Positions 8,702 through 17,899 of a stretch of DNA of 64,000 nt are shown in pieces (the stretch's first letter is position 1; every line of letters starts with the position of its first letter). Under the pieces are notes generated by a model. The model was not told where the DNA came from. It ran no database searches and saw only the letters and a program-made list of their open reading frames with translations. The translations under genes and the position numbers were made by a program. Source of the DNA: an uncultured Collinsella sp. (GTDB lineage: Bacteria; Actinomycetota; Coriobacteriia; Coriobacteriales; Coriobacteriaceae); contig CAKUGR010000014.1 in assembly GCA_934654775.1 (NCBI GenBank), positions 1 to 64,000 of the forward strand, in the 5' to 3' direction.

Positions 8702-10729
8702 ATGGAACAAAAAACCAAAGACGCAGCATCGCACGCTGCGATTCCGGTGAGCATCTCGGCGATGCTCGTCACGCTGGGCGTGGTGTACGGCGATATCGGC
8801 ACCAGCCCTATGTATGTAACCAAGGCGCTCGTTGCCGGCAACGGCGGCATCGGAAGCGTGACGGAGGAGTTCGTGCTCGGCGCGCTCTCCCTTGTCGTGT
8901 GGACGGTTACGCTGCTGACGACCATCAAGTACGTGCTCATCTCGCTGCGCGCCGACAACCACGGCGAGGGCGGCATCTTCGCCCTGTACAGCCTAGTCAA
9001 GCGCTGCGGCAAGTGGCTCATCATCCCCGCCATGTTGGGTGGCGCCGCGCTGCTCGCCGACGGCATCCTGACGCCGGCCGTTACCGTTACCACGGCCATC
9101 GAGGGCCTGCGCACCATTCCCGCGGTCCATGCCGTACTGGGCGATGACCAGGGTCGCGTTGTCGCCATAACGCTTGCCATTATCATCGTGCTCTTCTTGG
9201 TGCAGCGCATCGGTACGGCCAAGATCGGTCATGCCTTTGGCCCCATCATGACGCTGTGGTTCCTGTTCTTGGGCGGCACGGGTCTGTTTTTTGTCTTCCA
9301 GCATCCCGCCGTGCTGCTGTGCCTCAACCCGGTGCGCGGCATCGCCTTTTTGCTGAGCCCCAATAACCACGCGGGCATCATGATCTTGGGCAGCTGCTTC
9401 CTCGCCACCACCGGCGCCGAGGCACTCTACTCCGACATGGGCCATGTGGGCCGCGGCAACATCTACGCCACCTGGCCGTTTGTTAAGTGCTGCCTGCTGC
9501 TGTCCTACATGGGCCAGGGCGCTTGGCTTATCAACAATGCTGCCAACTCGGAGCTCATGGGCATTGCCGACCTCAACCCGTTCTACCAGATGCTCGCTCC
9601 CGGCCTGCGCCCGTTTGCCGTCGGCCTTTCCACCATCGCGGCCATCATCGCCTCGCAGGCACTCATCACCGGCGCGTTCTCGCTGGTGTCCGAGGCCAGC
9701 CGTCTGGACCTCATGCCGCACATGCAGGTCTTCTATCCGGCCGAGACCAAGGGCCAGCTCTACATTCCCATGGTCAACAACGTCATGCTCGTGGGCTGCG
9801 TCATCGTGGTGCTGCTGTTCCAAAACTCGGCGCACATGGAGGCTGCCTACGGTCTGGCCATTACGCTCACCATGATGTGCACCACGCTGCTGCTCTTCTT
9901 CTACCTGCACGAGGAGCGCAAGCTCAAGGTTGCTCCGTGGGTCTTCGCCGCTTTCTTCCTTTTGCTCGAGGGCTTCTTCTTCGTGAGCTCGCTCACCAAG
10001 TTCTTCCACGGCGGCTACTTCACCATCCTCATGGCCGCGCTCATCATGGGCGTCATGGTGTGCTGGTACAACGGCACGGCGGTCGAGCAGCGCCAGTTTA
10101 CGCTGCTGCCGCTGCGCAGCTACCTGCCGCAGCTCAAGCGTCTGCGCGACGACGATCGCTACGAGCGCATGAGCGACAACATCGTGTACCTGACCAAGGA
10201 TACCCATACCGACTACATCGACCGCGACATTGTCTACTCGATTCTGGACAAGCATCCCAAGCGCGCCCGCGCCTGGTGGTTCGTCAACGTCGAGACCATG
10301 GACGAGCCGTACACGTTTGCCTATTCGGTCGAGACGTTCGACACCGACTACGTCTTCCGCGTGCACCTGTACCTGGGCTATAAGGTCAACCAGCGCGTTA
10401 ACGCCTACCTGCGCCAGGTCGTTCAGGATCTCGCCGCCACCGGCGAGCTGCCCGCGCAAAAGCACGACTACTCGGTCTACAAGGACCCGGGCAACATCGG
10501 CACGTTCAAGTTCGTCATGATCCGCAAGCTGCTGGCGCCCGAGAGCGACGTGGAGCCGAGCGAGCGTACGGCCATCACGCTCAAGTACATCATCCGCCGC
10601 GCCGCCGGCACGCCCGCGCGCTGGTACGGCCTGGAGAACTCCAACGTGAGCTTTGAGTATGTGCCGCTGTTCACCAAGTTCAAGGCTGTGAACAAGATGC
10701 AGCGCCTGGCGCCCAACGAGCGCCCGTAG
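8702..10729 (+). CDS. kup: Kup low-affinity potassium/proton symporter
   Basis: This 675-residue membrane protein carries the Kup/HAK/KT hallmark GVVYGDIGTSP at residues ~22-32, followed by about twelve hydrophobic segments to residue ~460 and a hydrophilic C-terminal cytoplasmic domain, the usual length for Kup. It would take up K+ with H+. The ATG at 8702 is preceded by GGAAGGA; an earlier in-frame TTG overlaps that ribosome site. It sits directly upstream of a small membrane protein and a KdpD/KdpE-type sensor pair, so a link to potassium sensing is likely although not proven. Confidence 0.95.
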   Translation: MEQKTKDAASHAAIPVSISAMLVTLGVVYGDIGTSPMYVTKALVAGNGGIGSVTEEFVLGALSLVVWTVTLLTTIKYVLISLRADNHGEGGIFALYSLVKRCGKWLIIPAMLGGAALLADGILTPAVTVTTAIEGLRTIPAVHAVLGDDQGRVVAITLAIIIVLFLVQRIGTAKIGHAFGPIMTLWFLFLGGTGLFFVFQHPAVLLCLNPVRGIAFLLSPNNHAGIMILGSCFLATTGAEALYSDMGHVGRGNIYATWPFVKCCLLLSYMGQGAWLINNAANSELMGIADLNPFYQMLAPGLRPFAVGLSTIAAIIASQALITGAFSLVSEASRLDLMPHMQVFYPAETKGQLYIPMVNNVMLVGCVIVVLLFQNSAHMEAAYGLAITLTMMCTTLLLFFYLHEERKLKVAPWVFAAFFLLLEGFFFVSSLTKFFHGGYFTILMAALIMGVMVCWYNGTAVEQRQFTLLPLRSYLPQLKRLRDDDRYERMSDNIVYLTKDTHTDYIDRDIVYSILDKHPKRARAWWFVNVETMDEPYTFAYSVETFDTDYVFRVHLYLGYKVNQRVNAYLRQVVQDLAATGELPAQKHDYSVYKDPGNIGTFKFVMIRKLLAPESDVEPSERTAITLKYIIRRAAGTPARWYGLENSNVSFEYVPLFTKFKAVNKMQRLAPNERP

Positions 10730-10790
10730 GCGTCGGCGGGCTACACGGGGTTGATTATCGATGGATGAAGTAAAAGCCGGGGAGGTAAAC

Positions 10791-10961
10791 ATGGATGCAA
10801 GGACACTCGATGTCCGCGAGGTGGGTATCGACGCCGCCGAGGACCAGTTCTTCACGAACCGAGCCAACATGGACATGGCCGATCGCGTGATCTCGGTCGT
10901 GGCGCTGGTATTTGCCGCGGCGTGCGTTTGCGCCTTGCTCGCGCACGTGCTGTTTGTCTAG
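10791..10961 (+). CDS. Small single-pass membrane protein
   Basis: This 56-residue protein has a polar, acidic N-terminal half and one hydrophobic segment (about residues 34-55, VISVVALVFAAACVCALLAHVL) here cited only by position and composition, close to the C-terminus. The ATG at 10791 has a near-perfect GGGGAGG ribosome site five bases upstream; an in-frame ATG at 10761 lacks one. It lies 61 bp after kup and before the terminator that precedes kdpD. No family is recognised. By position it could be an accessory subunit or regulator of Kup, but that is inference. Confidence 0.65.
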   Translation: MDARTLDVREVGIDAAEDQFFTNRANMDMADRVISVVALVFAAACVCALLAHVLFV

Positions 10962-11006
10962 CGACTGCCGGTAGTAAAGGCTTTACACTTAGAACCACCA
11001 CAAGGG

Positions 11007-11053
11007 AAACCACCACAAAGGTGCCTGGCCCCTTTGTGGTGGTTTTTGTTTTT
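11007..11053 (+). terminator. Terminator between kup unit and kdpD
   Basis: AAACCACCACAAAGG pairs with CCTTTGTGGTGGTTT across nine bases and runs into TTTTTGTTTTT. It lies just before kdpD, so the sensor genes probably depend on read-through or a promoter hidden nearby. Confidence 0.85.
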
Positions 11054-11072
11054 GAGGAAGGGGTCGGTGCCG

Positions 11073-12698
11073 ATGGACGTCCACTCGGATGGCGATCTTG
11101 CCGATAACTTTTGGTGGAGACGTTCGACGCAGACGCGCCGCGGGCCTCTGTACGATGCCGGTGTGTCGGCAGGGTTGTTGGTGGCGGCGACGGTTGTGGG
11201 CGCATTGCTCGACCGACCCGGTCTTGCCCCGAGCGTCATGATTGTGTACGTGCTCGCCGTGCAGCTGTGCGCGTTTTTTACCTGGAGCCGCCTGTACTGT
11301 CTGCTGAGCTCGGTTGCAGCCGTTGCGCTCTACAACTTTTTGTTCATCGAGCCGCGGTACTCCCTAACGTTTATCGACCACATTCATCCCGGCATGTTTT
11401 TCATCATGTTCGTGGTCTCACTCGTGTCGAGTTCAATCGCGCTGGCACTGCGCCGTGCCTTGGCACAGGCCGCTGCTAGCGACCGCCGTACGCAGATGGT
11501 GCTCGAAACCAACCGCATGTTGCAGCGCTGCGCCGACGAGCCGCAGATTGTGCATGCCATGGCCACGCAGCTGGCGCGCCTTTCGGGCTGCCCGGTCGTG
11601 TGGTACAGCGCCGATACCGAGGATGATGACCTGCTGCCGCGCGCGACCTATACGGCGGTGGGCGATGCCGCGCCGGTGCACCATCTGGCGCCCCAGATGC
11701 CGCCGCTGCTCTCGGCTTCGGCCTACGTGGGAACGCCGCTCGACGCCACGTTTGGCGGTTCGGCGTTCTATGGCATCTACCTGACGGTGCGCTCGGGCGA
11801 CAGCATCGTGCGCTCGAGTGACCCCGCCTCGGTGGTGGGCGTGCTGGCTGTCGTTGCCGAGCCCGATGTGCTGACGCACGAGGAACGGATGCTGGCCGAC
11901 GCCATCGTGAGCGAAGGCGAGCTCGCGCTCGATCGCGCCCGCGCCATGGAGGCACGCGAGGAGGCAGCGGTGCTCGCCAAAAACGAGCAGCTGCGTGCCA
12001 ACCTGCTGCGCTCCATCTCGCACGATTTGCGCACGCCGCTCACGAGCATCTCGGGCAATGCTGACGTGCTGCTCGACCAGGGCTCAACCGGCACGGCGGT
12101 GCTCGACGCCCAGACGCGTCGCAACATGCTGCTGTCCATTCGCTCGGATGCGCTGTGGCTCAACGCCACCGTCGAGAACCTGCTTGCCATCACCAAGCTC
12201 GAGGGCGGCGGTATGCATCTGTCGACCACGCTGGAGCTTATGGACGATATCGTTGAGGAGGCGTTGCGCCACGTGAGCCCCAGCGTGCGGGAGCACGAGC
12301 TCAAGGTGGTTGCGTGCGACGAGCCGGCACTCGTTAACGTCGACGCGCGCCTGATGGTGCAGCTCGTGGTGAATTTGGTGAATAATGCCATCACGTATAC
12401 GCCGGCGGGCTCGCATATCGTGATTTCGATTGGCGTCGACGAGGGGCGCGTGACGTGCTCGGTCGCCGATGACGGCCCTGGCATTGCGCCCGAGGACCGC
12501 GGCCGCATCTTTGAGTCGTTCTACACCGCCAACCATGGCTTGGCCGACAGCCATCGCAGCGTGGGCCTGGGACTTTCGCTCTGCCGCTCCATTGCGCTGG
12601 CGCATGGCGGTAGCATAGAAGTTGCCGCGGCGGATCCGCACGGCTCGGTCTTTACGATCGAGCTTCCCACCGCCGACGTTTCGTTTGATAAGGAGTAG
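11073..12698 (+). CDS. KdpD-type sensor histidine kinase lacking the N-terminal KdpD domain
   Basis: This 541-residue protein starts with four hydrophobic segments of the DUF4118 type (residues ~30-128, including the typical YNFLFIEPRYSLTF), a GAF-like region (~150-265), a HisKA domain with the phospho-acceptor His at ~317 (SISHDLRTPLTS), and an ATPase domain with N, G1 and G2 boxes (NLVNNAITYTP, DDGPGI, GLGLSLCRSIA). Full KdpD is ~900 residues; the N-terminal KdpD and Usp domains that sense K+ and ATP are absent. The ATG at 11073 follows AGGAAGGGG; the longer frame starts inside the terminator hairpin and is rejected. The downstream regulator begins four bases after its stop. Signal detected is unknown; K+ is suggested by kup. 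Confidence 0.85.
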   Translation: MDVHSDGDLADNFWWRRSTQTRRGPLYDAGVSAGLLVAATVVGALLDRPGLAPSVMIVYVLAVQLCAFFTWSRLYCLLSSVAAVALYNFLFIEPRYSLTFIDHIHPGMFFIMFVVSLVSSSIALALRRALAQAAASDRRTQMVLETNRMLQRCADEPQIVHAMATQLARLSGCPVVWYSADTEDDDLLPRATYTAVGDAAPVHHLAPQMPPLLSASAYVGTPLDATFGGSAFYGIYLTVRSGDSIVRSSDPASVVGVLAVVAEPDVLTHEERMLADAIVSEGELALDRARAMEAREEAAVLAKNEQLRANLLRSISHDLRTPLTSISGNADVLLDQGSTGTAVLDAQTRRNMLLSIRSDALWLNATVENLLAITKLEGGGMHLSTTLELMDDIVEEALRHVSPSVREHELKVVACDEPALVNVDARLMVQLVVNLVNNAITYTPAGSHIVISIGVDEGRVTCSVADDGPGIAPEDRGRIFESFYTANHGLADSHRSVGLGLSLCRSIALAHGGSIEVAAADPHGSVFTIELPTADVSFDKE

Positions 12699-12702
12699 CG
12701 CT

Positions 12703-13416
12703 GTGCCGAACTCTGCCGTGAAACCACTTATCTTGGTCGTTGAGGACGATCCCGCCGTCCGCAGCCTCATCGTTGCCGCACTCGAGGCGCATGGTCTGCG
12801 CCATATGGCCGTGGAGACCGCCCATGCCGCCATTGCCGCCGCCTCGTCGCAGGCACCGAGTATTGTTCTCCTTGATCTGGGCTTGCCCGATATGGACGGC
12901 GTCAAGGTAGTCGAGTCGGTGCGCGCGTGGTCGGGCATGCCGATTATCGTGGTCTCGGCGCGTAGCGAGGACGCGGACAAGATCCGCGCGCTCGATGCCG
13001 GTGCCGACGATTACCTGACCAAGCCGTTTTCGGTCGAGGAGCTGCTGGCACGCATTCGCACCACCCTCCGCCGCCTTTCGTATGCGCAAACGGGCGGCGT
13101 TGCCTCCGAGGGCTCGTTCGATACCGGTGAGCTGCATATCGACTTTGACGCCGGCATTGCCACGATGGATGGCGAGGAACTGCATCTGACGCCGATCGAG
13201 TACAAGCTCCTGTGCCTGCTGGCGCATAACGCCGACAAGGTGCTGACGCACCAGTTTATCCTGCACGAGATTTGGGGCACGGCGACCAAGAGCGACCTCG
13301 CGAGTCTGCGCGTCTTTATGGGCACGCTGCGCAAAAAGATCGAGTCCGACCCCGCGCACCCCCGCTACATCCAAACCCACGTAGGCATCGGCTACCGCCT
13401 GGTCACCCAAGGCTAG
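12703..13416 (+). CDS. kdpE: KdpE-type OmpR-family response regulator
   Basis: This 237-residue regulator has a receiver domain (acidic pocket EDD near 14-16, phospho-acceptor Asp ~58 in LLDLGLPDMDG, conserved Lys in YLTKPF) and an OmpR/PhoB winged-helix C-terminal domain (LTPIEYKLLCLLA, FMGTLRKKIE, IGYRLV). A GTG start at 12703 is chosen because AAGGAG lies seven bases before it and overlaps the kdpD stop, which indicates coupled translation. It is the natural partner of the upstream kinase. No kdpFABC operon lies in the window, so the target may be kup or genes elsewhere. Confidence 0.9.
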   Translation: MPNSAVKPLILVVEDDPAVRSLIVAALEAHGLRHMAVETAHAAIAAASSQAPSIVLLDLGLPDMDGVKVVESVRAWSGMPIIVVSARSEDADKIRALDAGADDYLTKPFSVEELLARIRTTLRRLSYAQTGGVASEGSFDTGELHIDFDAGIATMDGEELHLTPIEYKLLCLLAHNADKVLTHQFILHEIWGTATKSDLASLRVFMGTLRKKIESDPAHPRYIQTHVGIGYRLVTQG

Positions 13417-13440
13417 CCCATCGCCCACATCCCCATATGA

Positions 13441-13509
13441 GTTGCGGTGAAATACGGACGGAAATGGCCTATTTGGCGGCCAAACAGTCCATATTCCACC
13501 GCAACTTTT
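13441..13509. terminator. Bidirectional terminator hairpin between kdpE and rlmKL
   Basis: GTTGCGGTGAAATACGGAC pairs with the complement ending in ACCGCAAC at 13505 (17 of 19 positions plus G-U pairs), around an inner GGCC-rich loop, followed by TTTTCTATTT. It lies between two convergent genes. Confidence 0.7.
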
Positions 13510-16080
13510 CTATTTGCCCTTGGGCTTGCTGGCGTAGAACTTCTTCTTTTTAGGTTTGCCGGCGGGGGAGGGTTTGCCGGCAAAGTTGGACTTGCCGTCG
13601 CCGGCGTGCGCGTGGCCAAGCGCTGCCGCACGAGGCTTGCGAGCCTCGGGGTTGCGCAGCTCCTCGACGCGCTCGGCAATCTCCTCGGCGCTAAAGCCGA
13701 CCTCGGCCATGGCGTCCTCGATGGGCAGACGGCGCACGATGTAACAGTGGTGCACCTTCTGGTTGCGCGCGAAGTCCTCGGGAATGGTCTGCGCCGTGAT
13801 GTCCTCTAATACCACGCCCGCACGTGCGAGCTTGCGCGTCTCGGGACGGAAACCGCGCAGGTTGCAGCTAAAGATGGCATGGCCGCCCTGCGTGAGCAGG
13901 CGCGACACGCCGGCCAGCAGCTCAACGTGGTCGCGCTGGACATCCCAGGTACGACGGCCCATCTTGGACGAGTTCGAGAACGTGGGCGGATCGACAAAGA
14001 TCAGGTCCCAGCGGTTGCGCGTCTGGCGCTGGTCGCGAATCCAGGCGAGCACGTCGTCGCGCACAAAGTGATGCTGCGGCCCCACAAAACCGTTCTGGCG
14101 CATGTTGCGCTCGGCCCAGTCTAGGTAGGTGTTGGAGAGGTCGACCGTCACGGTCTCCTCGACGCCGCCGTCGGCCGCGTAGCAGGTGGCGGTGCCGGTG
14201 TAGGCGAACAAGTTGAGGAAGCGGCGCGCCTGCTTGGCGTGCTCGCGCACCAGGTCGCGCGTGACGCGGTGATCCAGGAAGATGCCGACGTCCAGGTAGT
14301 CGTCAAAGTTGACGGCAAAGGTGAGCCCGCCCTCTTCGATGAGCGGCAGACGACGGCGTGCGATGTTGGCACGCTCGCCCGAGCCGCCCTTGCCGGCGCC
14401 CTGCTTGCCGTACTGCGAGCCGCCGCGCGAACGCATGCGGGCCTTGGCATGCACGTGCTCGGCCGGAACATCCAGGATGCGCGGTGCGATGGCCAAGATA
14501 TCGAGCATGCGGGCCTGGGCCAGCGCGGGGTCGATGGTCTTGGGCGCAGCGTATTCGGCGATGACGAGCCAACGGCCCGGCGTCTGCGGGCAGCCCTCGT
14601 ACAGATCGATGGCGGCGGAGTAGTCGGGCAGGTCGGCATCGTAGACACGGTAGCAGCTTACGCCCTCGCGCTTAGCCCACTTGCGGCGCAGACGGGCATT
14701 CTTGCGCAGACGGTTGGCGAACTGCTCGGACTCGGGGATGAGCACGGGCAGTGGCTTGCCGTCACCCAGGTCGAGCATGGCGGCGGGCTCGGGCATGGCG
14801 GGAGCGGCGGCTTCGTCGTTGATGACGTCGTTTGCATCCGCAGTCTCGCTCTCGGCATCCGCGCTGGTCGCAGCCTCAAACGCCGCGGCAACATGGTCGA
14901 GCGAGGGCCAAACCTCAACGGTGGCCTCCTCGTTATTGGGCATGACGGCGATCGAACGTTCGGGCTCGGCATGGAGCGCGCGGGCCAGCAGCCCGTCGCG
15001 GGTAAGTGCGGCAACCGGCGCGGCGGTAAGCTCGGGCGCGCGGCGCAGCTCGCCGATGAGCGTCATGGCATCGTGCATGAGCGAAAGCGGCGTTTCGGTG
15101 GTGTCCGCGACCAGGGCGGCACCGGCGGCAGCGCCCGCGTGATCCAGCACGGTGGCAGGCTTGGTGGCGCAAAAATCGACAAAGCGCTTGTAGCCGGCGC
15201 ACTTGACCATGCGCTCGGCGGTCTTGCGGGCGGTGGGATCGATGTCCACGGCAACGATGCGCGCCTGGCGCTCGCGGGCTGCGGTTTCGCGCTCGCGCGC
15301 CTCGGCAAGCATCTGCTCCCACAGGGCGGTATCGTGCAGCTGCCAGCCCTCAAACCCCCAGTGCTCGCGGGTAGCACCCGGCGCGCGGTCGGTCAGGATA
15401 TTCACGGCCTCCAGCAGCAGGCCGCCGCCGGCGCACGAGGCGTCGATCAGCGTGGGCAGGGCCTCGTTCTCGTAATCGTCAGCCGTCAACTCGCGCTCGC
15501 ACAACGCGGTCCAACCGACCTGCGCCAGCACCAGCGCGGCGTAGTCGGGGCGCAGCACGTGTGTGCCCTCGCCGGCGCGGGTCGCGGCGGGCGGCAGGCG
15601 CTTGAACAGCGGGTCGCCCGAAAGGTCCAGGCTAATGCTCGCGCGGCGCTGACGCAGCGAAAGCAGCAGGTGAACGTCGGGGTCGGTGGCGTCGACATCG
15701 GCGCGACGGCCCGTGGTCTCGGCCAGGCGGTCGCACAGTGCGTCCTTGGCGCGCAGGGCGGAGAAACGTGTGTTGCGCAGCTGCTCGGTCACGCCGCGGG
15801 CGGTGATGGCGATGGTGGCGCCCGGGCGGACGATGCTCTCCCAGGCGATGTCGTACACGCCGTCGTACAGCTCGTCGGCATCCTGCGCCTCAAAGCGCCC
15901 GAGCACTACGAACACGCGGCTGGCCAGGCGCGACCACAGGCATGCGCGGTAGCCCTCTTCGAGCTCGCCCTCAAACGTGGCGCGGCCCTTCAGGCGGCGG
16001 ACATGCGAAAGCCCGAGCCGCTTGAGCTCGTCGGCGAGTGCGGATTCAAAGCCCTCGGGGCAGCTTGCGTAAAATTCCAT
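13510..16080 (-). CDS. rlmKL: RlmKL-type 23S rRNA methyltransferase with degraded RlmL half
   Basis: In its family this bifunctional enzyme makes m2G2445 (RlmL half) and m7G2069 (RlmK half) of 23S rRNA. The 856-residue protein opens with a THUMP region, then an RlmL-like Rossmann half, and ends with an RlmK half having GTGTATCYAADGG-like SAM contacts (FLNLFAYTGTATCYAADG) and the typical VDPPTFSNSSKM. The first half has DASCAGGGLLLEAV where DPFCGSGT is normal, and no NPPYGERL-type catalytic motif can be found; instead there is a ~120-residue low-complexity acidic stretch. It therefore probably works only as RlmK, or the RlmL half has another task. The last 40 residues are Lys/Pro-rich. Start ATG at 16080 follows AGAGAGG. 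Confidence 0.85.
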   Translation of the reverse strand: MEFYASCPEGFESALADELKRLGLSHVRRLKGRATFEGELEEGYRACLWSRLASRVFVVLGRFEAQDADELYDGVYDIAWESIVRPGATIAITARGVTEQLRNTRFSALRAKDALCDRLAETTGRRADVDATDPDVHLLLSLRQRRASISLDLSGDPLFKRLPPAATRAGEGTHVLRPDYAALVLAQVGWTALCERELTADDYENEALPTLIDASCAGGGLLLEAVNILTDRAPGATREHWGFEGWQLHDTALWEQMLAEARERETAARERQARIVAVDIDPTARKTAERMVKCAGYKRFVDFCATKPATVLDHAGAAAGAALVADTTETPLSLMHDAMTLIGELRRAPELTAAPVAALTRDGLLARALHAEPERSIAVMPNNEEATVEVWPSLDHVAAAFEAATSADAESETADANDVINDEAAAPAMPEPAAMLDLGDGKPLPVLIPESEQFANRLRKNARLRRKWAKREGVSCYRVYDADLPDYSAAIDLYEGCPQTPGRWLVIAEYAAPKTIDPALAQARMLDILAIAPRILDVPAEHVHAKARMRSRGGSQYGKQGAGKGGSGERANIARRRLPLIEEGGLTFAVNFDDYLDVGIFLDHRVTRDLVREHAKQARRFLNLFAYTGTATCYAADGGVEETVTVDLSNTYLDWAERNMRQNGFVGPQHHFVRDDVLAWIRDQRQTRNRWDLIFVDPPTFSNSSKMGRRTWDVQRDHVELLAGVSRLLTQGGHAIFSCNLRGFRPETRKLARAGVVLEDITAQTIPEDFARNQKVHHCYIVRRLPIEDAMAEVGFSAEEIAERVEELRNPEARKPRAAALGHAHAGDGKSNFAGKPSPAGKPKKKKFYASKPKGK

Positions 16081-16155
16081 GGGTGACCTCTCTGGTTGCG
16101 TCGCTCCATTATATGATGGATGCTTCGTCTGCTCTCGCCCTCGAAAGGAACCCAT

Positions 16156-16983
16156 ATGATTGATGCGTGCCCCGATTCCGCCGTGCTCTTTTTTGACGTG
16201 GACGGCACGCTGACGTTTTTTGATCCCGACGATATGACCGATAAGGACTTTTCGGCGGTTCGCCCCTCGCAGACGGTCGTCGAGGCGTTTCATCGTCTGC
16301 GCGATGCGGGGCACAAGGCGTTTATTTGCACGGGTCGTCCCCTGTGGCTCATCGCCGATAGCCTGCGCGCACTGGAGCCTGCGGGTATCGTGGCCATGGC
16401 GGGTGCCACGCTCGAGGTCGAGGGCCGCGTGGTGCATGAGGACTGCTTTGACGAGGATGTTATCGCGGAGCTCGCGCGTCGCATTTCTGTGGCGGGCGGC
16501 GAGGCGTTGTTCGAGACGAACGGTGCCACCTATTCACTTGAGCCAGTTGGTGTCGAACAGTCATTTCTACTAGGCGCCGGCGTGGTGCATAGCGTCGAGG
16601 AAATGCGCGTCGACGGTCGTTTGCGCGTAGGCAAGGTGTGCCTGAATGCACCTAACCTGGCGCGCGTGGCCAACGACGACGGCTTTATCGAACGCAACTT
16701 TGAGCTGTGCAACACCGGCGGGGAAAACCGCGAGCTGAGCCCCAAGGGCATCGATAAGGGCGTGGGCGTGGCGCGGGCACTGGAGTATCTGGGTCGCGCC
16801 GATAACGCGCGCACCTTTGGCTTTGGTGATTCGGGCAACGACCTGGGCATGCTCGCCGCCGTCGAGACGGCGGTTGCCATGGGTAACGCCATGCCCGAGG
16901 TCAAAGCGGTCGCCGACTACGTGACCGACGATGTCGCCCACGACGGTACCGTCACCGCCATGCGCCACTTTGGGTTGATTTAG
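16156..16983 (+). CDS. HAD-superfamily (Cof-type) phosphatase
   Basis: This 275-residue hydrolase shows HAD motif I FFDVDGTLTFF (nucleophile and acid Asp), motif II-like FICTGRPLW, motif III Lys in DKGVGVARAL and motif IV GFGDSGNDLGML, ending with the Cof-family DDVAHDGTVTAM. The cap position and length fit the Cof type that hydrolyses sugar phosphates or nucleotides; the true substrate is unknown. The ATG at 16156 follows GAAAGGA. It is divergent from rlmKL and followed by a weak hairpin. Confidence 0.9.
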   Translation: MIDACPDSAVLFFDVDGTLTFFDPDDMTDKDFSAVRPSQTVVEAFHRLRDAGHKAFICTGRPLWLIADSLRALEPAGIVAMAGATLEVEGRVVHEDCFDEDVIAELARRISVAGGEALFETNGATYSLEPVGVEQSFLLGAGVVHSVEEMRVDGRLRVGKVCLNAPNLARVANDDGFIERNFELCNTGGENRELSPKGIDKGVGVARALEYLGRADNARTFGFGDSGNDLGMLAAVETAVAMGNAMPEVKAVADYVTDDVAHDGTVTAMRHFGLI

Positions 16984-17012
16984 CGGGAACCGCCCAATTA
17001 CCGTTCACCCGC

Positions 17013-17037
17013 GGCGGGCGGCTCAAATCGGCCCGCC
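17013..17037 (+). terminator. Weak terminator-like hairpin after HAD gene
   Basis: GGCGGGC pairs with GCCCGCC across 11 bases, 30 bp after the stop; the T tract (CGTTTT) is displaced. Confidence 0.4.
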
Positions 17038-17077
17038 CTGCAAAATCGTTTTGCCGCTGGAGGGTGTGCTCAAAAAC

Positions 17078-17154
17078 GCTAAAGTGTTTATACCGTTCAC
17101 CGAGAAGGTAAAAACCCGCAGCTCACGCCTTGATAAACGCAGCTAAAGTGTTTA
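17078..17154. promoter_or_regulatory. Palindromic operator-like boxes upstream of the aldolase
   Basis: GCTAAAGTGTTTA occurs at 17078-17090 and 17142-17154, 64 bp apart. The second copy continues to GCTAAAGTGTTTAGC, a perfect 6+3+6 palindrome. A second repeated word, TACCGTTCACC, lies at 16999-17009 and 17091-17101. The arrangement suggests a regulator binding two helical faces before the aldolase start. Confidence 0.45.
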
Positions 17155-17194
17155 GCAGTCCAACGCTCATATGCAAACGAAAGGAATCAGGCAG

Positions 17195-17899
17195 ATGGCA
17201 ATCAAGGTGTTCGCTGACGGTGCAAACCTCGAGGGCATGCTCGACATGTACGAAAACGGCAACGTTCAGGGCTTCACGACCAACCCCTCCCTTATGAAGA
17301 AGGGCGGCGTGACGGATTACCGCGCGTTTGCCAAGGAGGTTCTGGCGCACATCACTGATGTGTCCGTGTCGTTTGAGGTCTTTGCCGACGACGTCGAGAC
17401 CATGGAGGTCGAGGCGCGCGAAATTGCCACCTGGGCAGACAACGTCTACGTCAAGATTCCGTGCGTGACCACCAAGGGCGAGTCCACCGCCGAGCTGGTC
17501 CGCAATCTTTCGGCCGACGGCATTAAGGTCAACGTCACCACCATCTTTACGCCCGAGCAGGTCGACGAGATGGTCGAGGCCGTTGACGCCGAGACGCCGT
17601 CCATCATTTCGCTCTTTGCCGGCCGCATCGCCGATACCGGCGTCGATCCCATTCCGTTTATGACGGAGTCGGTCAAGAAGGCCGCCGCTAAGCCCAACTG
17701 CGAGGTCCTGTGGGCATCCACGCGTGAGCTCATCAACATCTATCAGGCCGAAGCCTGCGGCTGCCAGATTATCACGGTGCCCAACAGCATCCTGGCCAAG
17801 CGCAAGAACATCGGCCGCGATCCGTACGAGGTCTCGCTCGACACCGTGCGCGGCTTTGCCAAGGATATTGCGGCGCTCGGCTTCCATATCCTGCCGTAG
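17195..17899 (+). CDS. Transaldolase-family, fructose-6-phosphate aldolase-like enzyme
   Basis: This 234-residue protein is a small TIM-barrel aldolase of the transaldolase/FSA group. Seen are VFADGANLEGM (Asp after the first strand), GFTTNPSLMKKGG, the Schiff-base Lys in VYVKIPC, TTIFTPEQ, SLFAGRIADTG and ASTRELINI. The family either moves dihydroxyacetone units or cleaves fructose 6-phosphate; short subunits like this are usually FSA- or TalC-like. The ATG at 17195 follows AAAGGAATCAGG; an ATG at 17171 overlaps that site. Its last 19 bases are duplicated at 18035. Confidence 0.88.
   Translation: MAIKVFADGANLEGMLDMYENGNVQGFTTNPSLMKKGGVTDYRAFAKEVLAHITDVSVSFEVFADDVETMEVEAREIATWADNVYVKIPCVTTKGESTAELVRNLSADGIKVNVTTIFTPEQVDEMVEAVDAETPSIISLFAGRIADTGVDPIPFMTESVKKAAAKPNCEVLWASTRELINIYQAEACGCQIITVPNSILAKRKNIGRDPYEVSLDTVRGFAKDIAALGFHILP

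Noticed and set aside
11034..11072. Extended start of the KdpD-type kinase
   Set aside because: The TTG start lies inside the terminator hairpin; ATG 11073 has a proper ribosome site.
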